Positions 23,055-31,916 of a DNA stretch of 33,725 nt are shown here, piece by piece. Below the pieces are notes generated by a model that worked only from the letters and a program-made list of their open reading frames with translations, was not told the DNA's origin and made no database searches. The stretch comes from Lachnospiraceae bacterium. Lineage in GTDB: Bacteria > Bacillota > Clostridia > Lachnospirales > Lachnospiraceae. The stretch spans positions 1 through 33,725 of the forward strand of contig JAFLTE010000023.1 in NCBI GenBank assembly GCA_022510565.1, given 5' to 3'. How positions within the stretch are numbered: position 1 is the first letter of the stretch; each line of letters opens with the position of its first letter. The position numbers and the translations under genes are program-made.

Positions 23055-23457
23055 CTTCGTCCCAATCGCTCAATAATTCTCTTATCTTCTCGAAAATCAT
23101 ATTATATTTCTCTGCAGCCTCTTTGAATTCAATTTGGCTATTGTTTAATGATACTTCACAGAATAATTTAAAGAGAAGAAGTTGTTTATCCATACTATCC
23201 AGTGTCAATGCCTTATCCCAGACTTCCATCAATGTATCTTTTTCACCGAACAACAGGTAATCTGCCGAAAAATTTAGTTTATTCTTCATCTTATTCAAAG
23301 TGCTGAGTGTAATATTATTTTCACCTGTCTCCATTTTCTTATATAGCTGTATCGAGATATCCAGCATTTCAGCGAATTGCTCCTGAGTCATATTCTGCTG
23401 GTGTCTGATTTCCCGAAGCCTTTTTCCAAACTCTTTTTTTAGGTATATCCCACCCAT
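23023..23457 (-). CDS. XRE-family HTH regulator of the signalling operon
   Basis: A 144-residue protein from the ATG at 23457 (upstream in-frame ATG at 23466 and TTG at 23475 are possible; the ribosome site is not decisive). Residues 8-68 are a Cro/C1 helix-turn-helix (EFGKRLREIRHQQNMTQEQFAEMLDISIQLYKKMETGENNITLSTL, then FSADYLLFG). The helical C-terminal half may mediate dimerisation or bind a partner. First gene of the operon that continues with the response regulator and kinase, overlapping the regulator gene by 32 bases. A second, unrelated-sized XRE gene heads the CIS operon; their recognition helices differ. Probable autoregulator. Confidence 0.85.
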   Translation of the reverse strand: MGGIYLKKEFGKRLREIRHQQNMTQEQFAEMLDISIQLYKKMETGENNITLSTLNKMKNKLNFSADYLLFGEKDTLMEVWDKALTLDSMDKQLLLFKLFCEVSLNNSQIEFKEAAEKYNMIFEKIRELLSDWDEDGKENPDTGR

Positions 23458-23534
23458 AGACCACATCAACTCCAATATAATGTGATTTTATCGAATATAC
23501 GCCATCCTCTCCATATATTTATTAGGTACTAAAA

Positions 23535-23551
23535 GTGTATAATTTATACAC
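23535..23551. promoter_or_regulatory. Palindromic operator candidate before the signalling operon
   Basis: GTGTATA-ATT-TATACAC is a perfect 7+7 inverted repeat, 78 bases before the HTH gene start, and is flanked by the matching sequence CTTTTAG on both sides of the minus strand. Dimeric XRE repressors often bind such sites, so it is a good candidate operator for the gene downstream. The -10 region cannot be fixed because the stretch is very AT-rich. Confidence 0.5.
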
Positions 23552-23555
23552 CTAA

Positions 23556-23590
23556 AAGTAAAAAGCGGCATGACATTCAAGTCACGCCGC
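23556..23590 (-). terminator. Intrinsic terminator of gltB-gltD
   Basis: In the minus-strand RNA, GCGGCGUGAC pairs over all 10 positions (one G-U) with GUCAUGCCGC around a 6-base loop UUGAAU, followed by UUUUUACUUUUA. It lies 48 bases after the gltD stop and separates the glutamate synthase operon from the signalling operon read in the same direction. Confidence 0.88.
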
Positions 23591-23638
23591 CCGCCATGAA
23601 AACGCTTCTCTTAGCTCTGTCCTAAATTTTATATCACC

Positions 23639-25132
23639 CTACTGAACATACAGATTCGTATATCCCATCAGGCTTTCATCCACTTCTCTTGCACATTCCC
23701 TGCCCTGACGAATCGCCTTCACCACAAGGGACTGGCCCGTATGCATGTCGCCTGTCACAAACACGTTCTCCACGCTGGTCTTAAAGCCGCCCGGCGCAGT
23801 CTTGACATTGGTCCTTTGGTCCAATTCTACCTTAAAGGCATCGGTCACATACTTCTGGCTGCCGAGGAAACCTGCAGCAATCAGAACGACTTCCGCATCC
23901 AGCACCTGCTCTGATCCGGGTACTTCTTTCATATTCATCCGTCCGGTAGCCTCATCTTTTTCCCAAGTGAGCTTGACAATTTTCACACCTTTTAAGTTGC
24001 CGCTCTTATCTTTGAGGAACTCCTTGACGGTGGACTCATAGATGCGGGGGTCGTGTCCGTATACGGCAATCGCTTCTTCCTGACCGTAATCTGTCTTGCA
24101 GACCTTAGGCCACTCCGGCCAAGGGTTGTTCTCCGCTCTTGTGTCAGGTGCCTTGGGCATCATCTCAATCTGAGTTACGGATTTCGCACCGTGCCGAATG
24201 GACGTACCCACACAGTCATTGCCCGTATCACCGCCGCCGATAATCACTACATTCTTGTCTTTGGTGTCCACATACTGCTTATCCGCGAAATCGGAGTCCA
24301 GCAGACTCTTGGTATTAGCGGTGAGGAAATCTACCGCGAACCAGATGCCCTTCGCATCCCTGCCGGGTGCATCGATATCTCTCGGATTGGAAGACCCGCA
24401 GGCCAGCACGACCCTGTCAAATTCTTTCAGGAGCTTATCCGCTTTCTTATCTTTACCGATATCCGTACCCGTCACAAAGGTTACGCCTTCTTCTTCCATA
24501 ACCTTGATTTTCCGGTCAATGACATGCTTCTCCAGTTTCATATTAGGAATGCCGTACATCAGCAGACCGCCCACCCTGTCTGAACGCTCAAATACGGTTA
24601 CCAGATGTCCTCTCTTATTCAACTGGTCTGCCACCGCAAGACCGCTGGGACCGCTGCCCACTACAGCCACCGTCTTGCCTGTCCGTACCTTGGGCGGCTT
24701 GGGTGCGGCATAACCCTGGGCATATGCATTTTCAATAATCGCATACTCATTCTCTTTAGTGGATACCGGGTCGCCCGTAAGGCCACAGGTACACGCCGCC
24801 TCGCAAAGTGCGGGACACACTCTGGATGTAAATTCAGGGAAGTTATTGGTTTTATGCAGACGGTTATATGCCTGTTTCCAGTTGCCCGTATATACCAGGT
24901 CATTCCACTCCGGCACCAGATTGTGCAGCGGACAGCCTGAGGTCATACCACAGAGCGTCATGCCCGACTGGCAGAAGGGAACGCCGCAGTCCATACAGCG
25001 GGCTCCCTGAAGCTGCTGTTCTTCCATCGGAAGATGTTCGTGAAATTCATTAAAATTTTTTATTCTCTGTTTTGGCGATACGTCTTTAGATACTTTTCGC
25101 TCATATTCCAAAAATCCGGTCGGTTTTCCCAT
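23639..25132 (-). CDS. gltD: Glutamate synthase (NADPH) small subunit
   Basis: The 497-residue NADPH-oxidising subunit of glutamate synthase, passing electrons through FAD and iron-sulphur clusters to the large subunit. The N-terminal part has the cluster cysteines in CMDCGVPFCQSG, CPLHNLVPEW and CPALCEAACTCGL. A first Rossmann site GSGPSGLAVADQL binds FAD; a second GGGDTGNDCVGT binds NADPH; the end ATGDMHTGQSLVVKAIRQGR (here VTGDMHTGQ) completes the FAD site. The start is the ATG at 25132 (GGAGG upstream), not the longer frame to 25213. Downstream of gltB with a 64-base gap and followed by a terminator. Confidence 0.97.
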   Translation of the reverse strand: MGKPTGFLEYERKVSKDVSPKQRIKNFNEFHEHLPMEEQQLQGARCMDCGVPFCQSGMTLCGMTSGCPLHNLVPEWNDLVYTGNWKQAYNRLHKTNNFPEFTSRVCPALCEAACTCGLTGDPVSTKENEYAIIENAYAQGYAAPKPPKVRTGKTVAVVGSGPSGLAVADQLNKRGHLVTVFERSDRVGGLLMYGIPNMKLEKHVIDRKIKVMEEEGVTFVTGTDIGKDKKADKLLKEFDRVVLACGSSNPRDIDAPGRDAKGIWFAVDFLTANTKSLLDSDFADKQYVDTKDKNVVIIGGGDTGNDCVGTSIRHGAKSVTQIEMMPKAPDTRAENNPWPEWPKVCKTDYGQEEAIAVYGHDPRIYESTVKEFLKDKSGNLKGVKIVKLTWEKDEATGRMNMKEVPGSEQVLDAEVVLIAAGFLGSQKYVTDAFKVELDQRTNVKTAPGGFKTSVENVFVTGDMHTGQSLVVKAIRQGRECAREVDESLMGYTNLYVQ

Positions 25133-25196
25133 GTTTTCCTCCATTCTGAAACGTCTATTTTTATCACGCGGGGAAGAATGCTGCTTTTTCGGGCAT

Positions 25197-28100
25197 TCAT
25201 CCTCTGCTTGCATAAAAGGCTTCTATCTGTGCCTGTTCCGCGCTCAATCCTTTTTCTTCCATCTGAACGATCAGCTTTAACATCAGCTCGTAATCGTGAG
25301 GAATGATTTTCTTGAATCTTGGCAGATACTCTCCGAAATTATCCAGGATTTCCTTGCCTTTCACCGAATTGGTATAGGCAACATGCTCTTTAATCATATC
25401 CTTCAATTCCTGCACATCATATTTGGAAGTGATCTCGTAGGAAGAAACCATTGCCTTGTTAATCTTGGTATACAAATCATTGTCTTCATCCAGAACGTAA
25501 GCTACACCACCGCTCATACCGGCTGCGAAGTTCTTACCCACGCTTCCGAGCACTACCACGAGACCACCTGTCATGTACTCGCAGCCGTGGTCGCCCACGC
25601 CTTCCACCACCGCCGAAGCGCCGGAGTTACGCACGCAGAACCGCTCACCGGCCACACCGTTGATAAAAGCTTTGCCGGAGGTTGCCCCGTAGAGAGCCAC
25701 GTTGCCGATAATGATATTTTCGTCCTGTTTAAACTTAGAACCCTTCGGCGGATAGACAATCAGCTTGCCGCCTGAAAGTCCCTTGCCGAAGTAATCGTTG
25801 GAATCACCGATAAGCTCCAGAGTCAATCCTTTCGGGATAAATGCACCAAAGCTCTGCCCTCCGGCACCGTTACAGAGGATGCGGTATGTATCTTCCGCCA
25901 GTGTATCGCCGAATTTCCTCGTAATCTCAGAACCCAGAATTGTACCGAAGGTACGGTCCGTGTTCGTCACGTCCACTTCGATGCTTCTCTTCTGTCCTGA
26001 CTCCATAGCCTTGGAAAGCTGTTTTAAGAGCACCTTCTCATCCAATGTCTTTTCCAATTCAAAGTCATAAACCTGCTTCGGGTCGAAGATTACTTTCTCC
26101 TTGCTGCCTTCATAAGGATTAGACAGAATCAGGCTCAAATCAATCTTCTTCTGCTTCTCGGACAGGTTCTCTTTCATCTTAAGTAAATCTGTCCTTCCAA
26201 CCAGCTCATCTACCGTGCGGACGCCCAGCTTGGACATATATTCACGCAGTTCCTGTGCGATAAAGCGCATGAAATTCTCCACATATTCCGGTTTACCCGT
26301 AAATCTCTTGCGAAGCTCCGGATTCTGGGTTGCCACACCCACAGGACAGGTATCCAGGTTGCACACCCTCATCATCACACAGCCCATGGTTACGAGCGGG
26401 GCGGTTGCAAAACCGAATTCCTCCGCACCTAGGATTGCGGCAATCGCCACATCCCGACCGCTCATCAACTTACCGTCTGTCTCAATGCGCACCTTGTTAC
26501 GCAGTCCGTTCTGAATCAGCGTCTGATGGGTTTCCGCCAGTCCAAGCTCCCAGGGAAGTCCGGCATTGTGTATGGAGTTGCGGGGTGCTGCACCCGTACC
26601 GCCATCGTAGCCGGACACCAGTACAACCTGTGCACCCGCTTTCGCCACACCTGCGGCAACCGTACCTACGCCCGCCTCGGACACAAGCTTCACGGAAATT
26701 CTGGCCCTTGTATTGGCATTCTTCAAATCATAGATCAGCTGTGCCAAATCTTCTATAGAATAGATGTCGTGGTGCGGTGGCGGGGAAATCAGACTCACAC
26801 CCGGTGTGGAGTGTCTTGTCTTGGCAATCCACGGGTATACCTTACCGCCCGGCAGATGACCGCCCTCGCCGGGCTTAGCGCCCTGCGCCATCTTAATTTG
26901 AATCTCCTGTGCACTGTTCAGATATTTGCTCGTTACACCGAAGCGTCCGGAGGCCACCTGCTTGATTGCAGAGCATCTGTTTAACCCATCGACTCCTACG
27001 GTCAATCGTTCATCATCTTCGCCACCTTCGCCGGAATTGGACTTTCCGTGCAGTCTGTTCATGGCAATCGCCATGGTCTCGTGTGCTTCCTTGGAGATGG
27101 ATCCATAGGACATCGCACCTGTTTTAAATCTTGTGACAATCGTGTCAACTCCCTCTACTTCCTCAATCGGTACGGGTTTCTTCGCATAATTGAAATCCAT
27201 CAGCCCGCGCAGTGTCTTAATGCTGTCTTCTCTGTTGACCGATTCGGTATACTGCTTGAACATCTCATAGTCACCGCGCTTGGTAGACTGCTGCAGTAAA
27301 TGAATAGTCTCCGGATTATACAAATGCTCGTCTGCACCGCTTCTCATCTGATGATGTCCTGCGCTGTCCAGCGTCAAATCCGTAGCCAGACCGAGTGAGT
27401 CAAAAGCCATCGAGTGAAGCGTATTAACCTCATCCTCGATATCCTTTAAGGTAATACCACCGACACGACATACTGTATTGGTAAAATATTTGTTGATTAC
27501 CTCCTTATCGATACCGATTGCCTCAAAAATCTTGGAACCCTGATAGGACTGAATTGTGGAAATACCCATCTTGGAAGCAATCTTCACGATACCGTGCAGA
27601 ACCGCATCGTTATAATCATTGACTGCTGCATAATAATCCTTATCCAACATATGATTATCTATCAGTTCCTTAATGCTCTCCTGCGCCAGATACGGATTAA
27701 TCGCGGAGGCGCCGAAACCGAGCAGTGTTGCAAAATGGTGTACCTCTCTGGGCTCTGCGGTTTCCAGTATGATTGCCACACTGGTTCTCTTCTTCGTATG
27801 AACCAAATGCTGCTGCAATGCAGATACGGCAAGTAAGGAAGGAATCGCCACGCGGTATTCGTCCACGCCTCTGTCGGAAAGAATCAGAATGTTGACACCT
27901 TCTCTAAATACCCTGTCTACCTCCACGAACAACCTGTCGATGGCTTTCTCCAGACTGGTATTCTTATAGTAGGTAATGGGAATGACTTCTACCTTAAAGC
28001 CTTCCGATTTCATATTTTTAATTTTTAAAAGGTCGGTGCTGGTCAGAATCGGATTATGAACTCTGAGTACGTTGCAGTTTTCCGGTTTTTCTTCCAGTAA

Positions 28101-29741
28101 GTTACCGTCCTTGCCCAGATAAACCGTAGTGGAAGTAACGACTTCCTCCCTGATTGCATCAATGGGCGGGTTGGTCACCTGTGCAAAAAGCTGTTTGAAA
28201 TAGTGGAATAACGGGTGGTGCGACTTGGAAAGCACCGGCAAAGGTGTATCAACACCCATAGCTGCAATCGCTTCGCCGCCGTCCCTTGCCATCGGCAGGA
28301 TGCTGGTTTTTAAATCTTCGTATGTATAACCGAAGGCTTTCTGCATCCGTTGTCTTTCCTCGTAAGTAAACTCCGGCACACGCTGATTGGGAATCTTTAG
28401 CTCTTTAAGCGCCACCAGATTATCGTCCAGCCATTCACCGTAAGGCTGTGCGGAAGCATATTTCTCTTTTAACTCATCATCGTCGATGACTCTGCCCTCT
28501 ATGGTATCAACCAGCAGCATCTTGCCCGGATGCAGTCTTTCTTTTACCAGAATCTTAGTTGGGTCGATATCCAGTACGCCGACCTCGGAAGAAAGAATCA
28601 GGGTGTCATCGTCCGTAATCATGTACCGGGAAGGACGCAAACCGTTACGGTCAAGCACCGCTCCCATCATATCGCCGTCCGAGAAAAGAATGGAGGCCGG
28701 ACCGTCCCAAGGCTCCATCATCGTCGCATAGTATTGGTAGAAATCCTTCTTCTTCTGAGTCATAGTCTTATTGTTTTCCCAGGGCTCCGGGATAGTAATC
28801 ATCACCGCAAGCGGCAGCGGCATACCACTCATAACAAGGAATTCCAATGTATTATCAAGCATCGCCGAATCGGAACCGGAGGCGTTAATCGCGGGCAGCA
28901 CCTTGTGCAGATGACCTGCCAGATGCTCGGATTCCATCGTTTCTTCCCTGGCCAGCATCTTATCCGCATTGCCACGAATTGTGTTAATCTCTCCGTTATG
29001 CACGATAAAGCGATTCGGATGGGCTCTCTCCCAGCTCGGATTCGTATTGGTAGAGAAACGGGAATGCACAATCGCAATCGCAGAATCATAATCTTTATCC
29101 TGTAAATCAGAGAAGAATGTTCGAAGCTGACCGACCAAAAACATACCTTTATATACAATCGTCCTGCTGGAAAGTGAAACCACATAGGTCACTTCCGTTG
29201 ACTGCTCGAAAGTTCTTCTGAGAATATAGAGCTTTCTGTCAAAGTCCAATCCCTTCTCCACATTGGCGGGTTTCTTGACGAAAGCCTGCATGATAAAAGG
29301 CATACACTCCACTGCCTTATGTCCGAGAACGGAAGGCACTGTAGGCACCGTTCTCCAACCGAGAAACTCCAGTCCCTCTCTCTCTGTGATAATCTCAAAC
29401 ATTTTCTTCGCCTGATTGCGCTGCAATTCATCCTGCGGGAAAAAGAACATACCGATACCGTATTCTCTCTCTCTGCCGATATCAAAATCCAGCTCCTTAG
29501 TCACTTTCACCATAAATTTATGCGGAATCTGCGTCAGAATACCGACACCGTCACCGGTCTTTCCTTCCGCATCCTTACCGGCTCTATGCTCTAAGTTCTC
29601 CACAATCTTAAGAGCATTCTCCACCGTCTCACGGCTCTTTACACCTTTGATGTTCACGCAGGCACCGATACCGCAGTTGTCATGCTCAAACTCCATTCTG
29701 TGGAGGGGAGCCTCCGGAACAGTCATTTTTACATCAAACAT
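25197..29741 (-). CDS. gltB: Glutamate synthase large subunit
   Basis: The 1514-residue large subunit, converting glutamine plus 2-oxoglutarate to two glutamates. Cys23 (HDNCGIGACV) is the class II amidotransferase nucleophile, exposed after removal of a short propeptide. The synthase half has the FMN/2-oxoglutarate barrel (KTRHSTPGVSLISPPPHHD, SGYDGGTGAAPRNSI) and the 3Fe-4S cysteines in MRVCNLDTCPVGVATQNPELR. The C-terminal glycine-rich beta-helix (GGQSFGAFIPKGLTLELIGDSNDYFGKGLSGG) is complete. The ATG at 29741 has AGGAG 8 bases upstream. Length matches the family. It is intact and shows no oddities apart from its 5' leader. Confidence 0.97.
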   Translation of the reverse strand: MFDVKMTVPEAPLHRMEFEHDNCGIGACVNIKGVKSRETVENALKIVENLEHRAGKDAEGKTGDGVGILTQIPHKFMVKVTKELDFDIGREREYGIGMFFFPQDELQRNQAKKMFEIITEREGLEFLGWRTVPTVPSVLGHKAVECMPFIMQAFVKKPANVEKGLDFDRKLYILRRTFEQSTEVTYVVSLSSRTIVYKGMFLVGQLRTFFSDLQDKDYDSAIAIVHSRFSTNTNPSWERAHPNRFIVHNGEINTIRGNADKMLAREETMESEHLAGHLHKVLPAINASGSDSAMLDNTLEFLVMSGMPLPLAVMITIPEPWENNKTMTQKKKDFYQYYATMMEPWDGPASILFSDGDMMGAVLDRNGLRPSRYMITDDDTLILSSEVGVLDIDPTKILVKERLHPGKMLLVDTIEGRVIDDDELKEKYASAQPYGEWLDDNLVALKELKIPNQRVPEFTYEERQRMQKAFGYTYEDLKTSILPMARDGGEAIAAMGVDTPLPVLSKSHHPLFHYFKQLFAQVTNPPIDAIREEVVTSTTVYLGKDGNLLEEKPENCNVLRVHNPILTSTDLLKIKNMKSEGFKVEVIPITYYKNTSLEKAIDRLFVEVDRVFREGVNILILSDRGVDEYRVAIPSLLAVSALQQHLVHTKKRTSVAIILETAEPREVHHFATLLGFGASAINPYLAQESIKELIDNHMLDKDYYAAVNDYNDAVLHGIVKIASKMGISTIQSYQGSKIFEAIGIDKEVINKYFTNTVCRVGGITLKDIEDEVNTLHSMAFDSLGLATDLTLDSAGHHQMRSGADEHLYNPETIHLLQQSTKRGDYEMFKQYTESVNREDSIKTLRGLMDFNYAKKPVPIEEVEGVDTIVTRFKTGAMSYGSISKEAHETMAIAMNRLHGKSNSGEGGEDDERLTVGVDGLNRCSAIKQVASGRFGVTSKYLNSAQEIQIKMAQGAKPGEGGHLPGGKVYPWIAKTRHSTPGVSLISPPPHHDIYSIEDLAQLIYDLKNANTRARISVKLVSEAGVGTVAAGVAKAGAQVVLVSGYDGGTGAAPRNSIHNAGLPWELGLAETHQTLIQNGLRNKVRIETDGKLMSGRDVAIAAILGAEEFGFATAPLVTMGCVMMRVCNLDTCPVGVATQNPELRKRFTGKPEYVENFMRFIAQELREYMSKLGVRTVDELVGRTDLLKMKENLSEKQKKIDLSLILSNPYEGSKEKVIFDPKQVYDFELEKTLDEKVLLKQLSKAMESGQKRSIEVDVTNTDRTFGTILGSEITRKFGDTLAEDTYRILCNGAGGQSFGAFIPKGLTLELIGDSNDYFGKGLSGGKLIVYPPKGSKFKQDENIIIGNVALYGATSGKAFINGVAGERFCVRNSGASAVVEGVGDHGCEYMTGGLVVVLGSVGKNFAAGMSGGVAYVLDEDNDLYTKINKAMVSSYEITSKYDVQELKDMIKEHVAYTNSVKGKEILDNFGEYLPRFKKIIPHDYELMLKLIVQMEEKGLSAEQAQIEAFYASRG

Positions 29742-29780
29742 AAATATCACTCCTCTTTATCCGACTTTACAACACAAAGA

Positions 29781-29818
29781 AGGTCGCAAAGAAGACACAT
29801 TGCGCTTCTTTGCGACCT
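29781..29818 (-). promoter_or_regulatory. Perfect hairpin at the predicted 5' end of gltB mRNA
   Basis: AGGTCGCAAAGAAG (29781-29794) and CTTCTTTGCGACCT (29805-29818) form a perfect 14-bp stem with a 10-base loop. It begins one or two bases after the start site predicted from the promoter at 29827-29855. On the minus strand it is followed by TTCTTTGTGTTGT, which is U-rich but broken. It may act as an early terminator or attenuator controlling gltB, or as a 5' protective hairpin. No upstream antiterminator helix fits before the stem because the leader is too short. Confidence 0.7.
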
Positions 29819-29826
29819 GCAAGCAT

Positions 29827-29855
29827 AATATACACCTATTTATGGAAGTTGTAAA
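29827..29855 (-). promoter_or_regulatory. gltB promoter
   Basis: A sigma-A type promoter on the minus strand: -35 TTTACA (plus 29850-29855), 17-base spacer and -10 TATATT (plus 29827-29832), with a start near 29820. The spacing is ideal, and the ribosome site and ATG at 29741 follow after about 80 bases of leader. Confidence 0.75.
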
Positions 29856-29979
29856 TATAGACTTTTTGTTAAATTGTCAGATAATTAGATTATTTTATTT
29901 TCACCGCATCATTGTCCGACAATTTGCATCCTATAGTTTAAACAATTACCTACTTTGACACATTTATACATCCTATACG

Positions 29980-30846
29980 TTATGTATCCGTTTTCTTGTT
30001 CTTCCACTTTTCAATTACAAAAATACAGACTGCAGAAATTGTAAGAAAAATAATACACCCCTGCACGCCGAAAAGCTGTTCAGGCAATTCCTCATTCTGT
30101 GCCAGCGTATACACTACGAGGTTTGCCGTTGCATGAAACAGACAGGGAATATAGAAACTGTGCAGTCTCTCATATGTATAGGCTAAGAAAATGCCCATGC
30201 AGCTGCCGTACAATCCCTGTACCAAATTGCCGTGGTAGACTCCGAACAGTAAACCCGACAGGACGATTGCCGCTACTGCCGGACAATATCGCCGCATACG
30301 GTTATAAATCAACCCTCGAAAAACAATTTCTTCCGTGACCGGAGAAATCAGACCAAACAGAAACGCGCCTGCTCCGAACGCAACACTATACTGTTGCCTT
30401 GCCACATCCTGATAGGCTGCGGATGACTGTGCAAGTCCTGTTAAGGCCAACAGAATATTAAGTCCTACTGAAGATGATGCCGCCAACAACGTGACGGGAA
30501 GTGCGGACAACGCAATCTGTCTGATTCTTCTGTCCTGTTGTGTTTCGTGTGCCTCCTTTGGAGTATGGTGTGTCTCAGATGTTGCTCGTCTCTCCAGCTC
30601 CCGCCGCAGCATCGGAACAAGGGGTAGTACCGCAACTATCATAGATATTATATTGACTATTTGAGTCATTTCTACAGTATGCTCTGCCGCATACTCCTGC
30701 GCTCCTGCACCGAGGTGCTCCGTCACTGTGCTATACAGAAAGGAAATAATTAGAAAGGCTATATTGCAAACCACATAGTATAGCAGGAAGGGACCCAGAA
30801 TCTCCAACACATTATTAAGAAAACTGCCCTTATCTCTTTCTTCCAT
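29980..30846 (-). CDS. CPBP-family intramembrane glutamic endopeptidase
   Basis: A 288-residue membrane protein with about seven helices, of the Abi/CAAX-like (CPBP) protease family. The catalytic motifs are visible: EEIVFRGLIYNRM (Glu-Glu and Arg) and FGVYHGN (the His motif), with a third motif in the next helix (SCMGIFLAYTYERL). Residues 95-105 contain a hydrophilic His/Thr/Lys-rich loop. Such proteins process membrane peptides or give bacteriocin self-immunity. It is a single gene with its own promoter and is not part of the agr or glt operons, so the substrate is unknown. Confidence 0.88.
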   Translation of the reverse strand: MEERDKGSFLNNVLEILGPFLLYYVVCNIAFLIISFLYSTVTEHLGAGAQEYAAEHTVEMTQIVNIISMIVAVLPLVPMLRRELERRATSETHHTPKEAHETQQDRRIRQIALSALPVTLLAASSSVGLNILLALTGLAQSSAAYQDVARQQYSVAFGAGAFLFGLISPVTEEIVFRGLIYNRMRRYCPAVAAIVLSGLLFGVYHGNLVQGLYGSCMGIFLAYTYERLHSFYIPCLFHATANLVVYTLAQNEELPEQLFGVQGCIIFLTISAVCIFVIEKWKNKKTDT

Positions 30847-30879
30847 AGAAATCCCCGCTACATAAAATAATCTTCATAT

Positions 30880-30908
30880 ATCATAGCATAAGGCGGCTTC
30901 CTTTACAA
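30880..30908 (-). promoter_or_regulatory. Promoter of the CPBP gene
   Basis: On the minus strand, -35 TTGTAA (plus 30903-30908), a 17-base spacer ending TGC and -10 TATGAT (plus 30880-30885), an extended -10 promoter. The start would lie near 30873, about 27 bases before the ATG. Its -35 is back to back with the thiT promoter. Confidence 0.65.
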
Positions 30909-30914
30909 TTTCAC

Positions 30915-30943
30915 TTGACAATTCTCGCGTCACACTCTATATT
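30915..30943 (+). promoter_or_regulatory. thiT promoter
   Basis: A textbook sigma-A promoter: -35 TTGACA (30915-30920), 17-base spacer, -10 TATATT (30938-30943). Transcription should start near 30950, about 47 bases before the riboswitch aptamer. Confidence 0.85.
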
Positions 30944-30996
30944 AGGTAACAGTAAACAAATTGTTTGCTGCGGCGCATGCCGCATAACCGAATAAC

Positions 30997-31092
30997 TTGC
31001 TAGGGGAGCCTTGGCTGAGATTGAATGCGCTTAACGAATCGTCATTCTAACCCTCATAACTTGAACCGGTTAGCACCGGCGTAAGGAAGCAA
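30997..31092 (+). promoter_or_regulatory. TPP riboswitch (THI element) aptamer
   Basis: All landmarks of the thiamine-pyrophosphate aptamer are present. TTGCT (30997-31001) pairs with AGCAA (31088-31092) as P1. GGGGAGCC and GGCTGAGA carry the conserved CUGAGA that binds the pyrimidine. ACTTGAACCGGTTAGCACCGGCGTAAGGA forms the P4/P5 arm that binds the pyrophosphate. A small leader hairpin, TGCGGC-gcat-GCCGCA (30969-30984), lies upstream. The aptamer represses the following thiamine transporter gene when TPP is abundant. Confidence 0.96.
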
Positions 31093-31150
31093 ATGTAAGG
31101 TATGCATACAGACAACTATACAATAATTCTGTGTATATACCCTATTCTCC

Positions 31151-31186
31151 CCTCCTTGCTATTCCACCACAAAGGAGGATTTTTTA
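31151..31186 (+). promoter_or_regulatory. Riboswitch expression platform overlapping the thiT ribosome site
   Basis: CCTCCTT (31151-31157) is complementary to the ribosome site AAGGAGG (31172-31178) of thiT. The pairing would hide the site, and since the stem is followed by ATTTTTT (31179-31185) it could also act as an intrinsic terminator. Either way, the ligand-bound state would turn the gene off. The alternative pairing that frees the site was not worked out. Confidence 0.65.
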
Positions 31187-31887
31187 TGTTGTATGATGTT
31201 ATTGTAAACGATTGGGACGAAACTACCTACGTTCCCACCACTTCGGGCAAAATGCTGCTTGTCGTAATTCTCGTCGCTCTGCTTTGCGGTGCCATAATTT
31301 TTGCTCGTAAATATGCCGCGAAACAAGCAGCGCCTGATGCAACTATCAAAAAGAGCCTTTTGACAGTCAAGCAGCTTGCATTCTGTGCCATGGCCATTGC
31401 TCTGGGAACGGTACTGTCCAACATTAAGTTGTTCCATTTCCCCACCGGTGGTTCCATCACGTTATTCTCCATGCTGGTGATTTGTCTGGCAGGCTATTTC
31501 TTCGGGCTGGGTGCAGGACTTATGACAGGTGTGGCCTACGGTATTCTGCAGCTTTTAATCGATCCGTACGTGTTGTATCCGATGCAGCTTGTAGTAGACT
31601 ATATTCTCGCCTTCGGTGCACTGGGCTTATCCGGCATTTTCACCAACGCCAAGGCGGGACTTATCAAAGGCTATATTGCCGCTGTACTGGGACGCTATGT
31701 GTTCGCAGTGATTTCGGGCTGGATTTTCTTCGGGGCTTATGCGTGGGACGGATGGGCTCCGCTCCCCTACTCTCTCGCCTATAATGCAATCTATATTTTT
31801 TCCGAAGCGGCTATCACGATCATCATTCTTGCCATTCCCGCCGTGCGAAACGCAATGGCGCGCATTAAGACGATGGCGATATCGTAA
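31186..31887 (+). CDS. thiT: ThiT thiamine transporter, ECF S-component
   Basis: A 233-residue membrane protein with six helices in the ThiT fold plus an extra N-terminal helix (about 23-43) preceded by a hydrophilic segment. It matches ThiT closely: KQLAFCAMAIALGTVLSNIKLFHFPTGGSITLFSMLVICLAGYFFG, GVAYGILQLLIDPYVLYPMQLVVDYILAFGALGLSG and the aromatic helix end WIFFGAYAWDGWAPLPYSLAYNAIYI, which line the thiamine pocket. The ATG at 31186 has AGGAGG 7 bases upstream; a longer frame from 31102 begins in the riboswitch platform. It needs the shared EcfA/T energising module, which is not in the window. Confidence 0.96.
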   Translation: MLYDVIVNDWDETTYVPTTSGKMLLVVILVALLCGAIIFARKYAAKQAAPDATIKKSLLTVKQLAFCAMAIALGTVLSNIKLFHFPTGGSITLFSMLVICLAGYFFGLGAGLMTGVAYGILQLLIDPYVLYPMQLVVDYILAFGALGLSGIFTNAKAGLIKGYIAAVLGRYVFAVISGWIFFGAYAWDGWAPLPYSLAYNAIYIFSEAAITIIILAIPAVRNAMARIKTMAIS

Positions 31888-31916
31888 GTGTTGGAAAGCC
31901 CATGGAGAAAACATCA

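Noticed and set aside
29819..29979. T-box or amino-acid riboswitch before gltB
   Set aside because: The promoter at 29827-29855 leaves no room for an aptamer upstream of the hairpin, and no T-box sequence is present.
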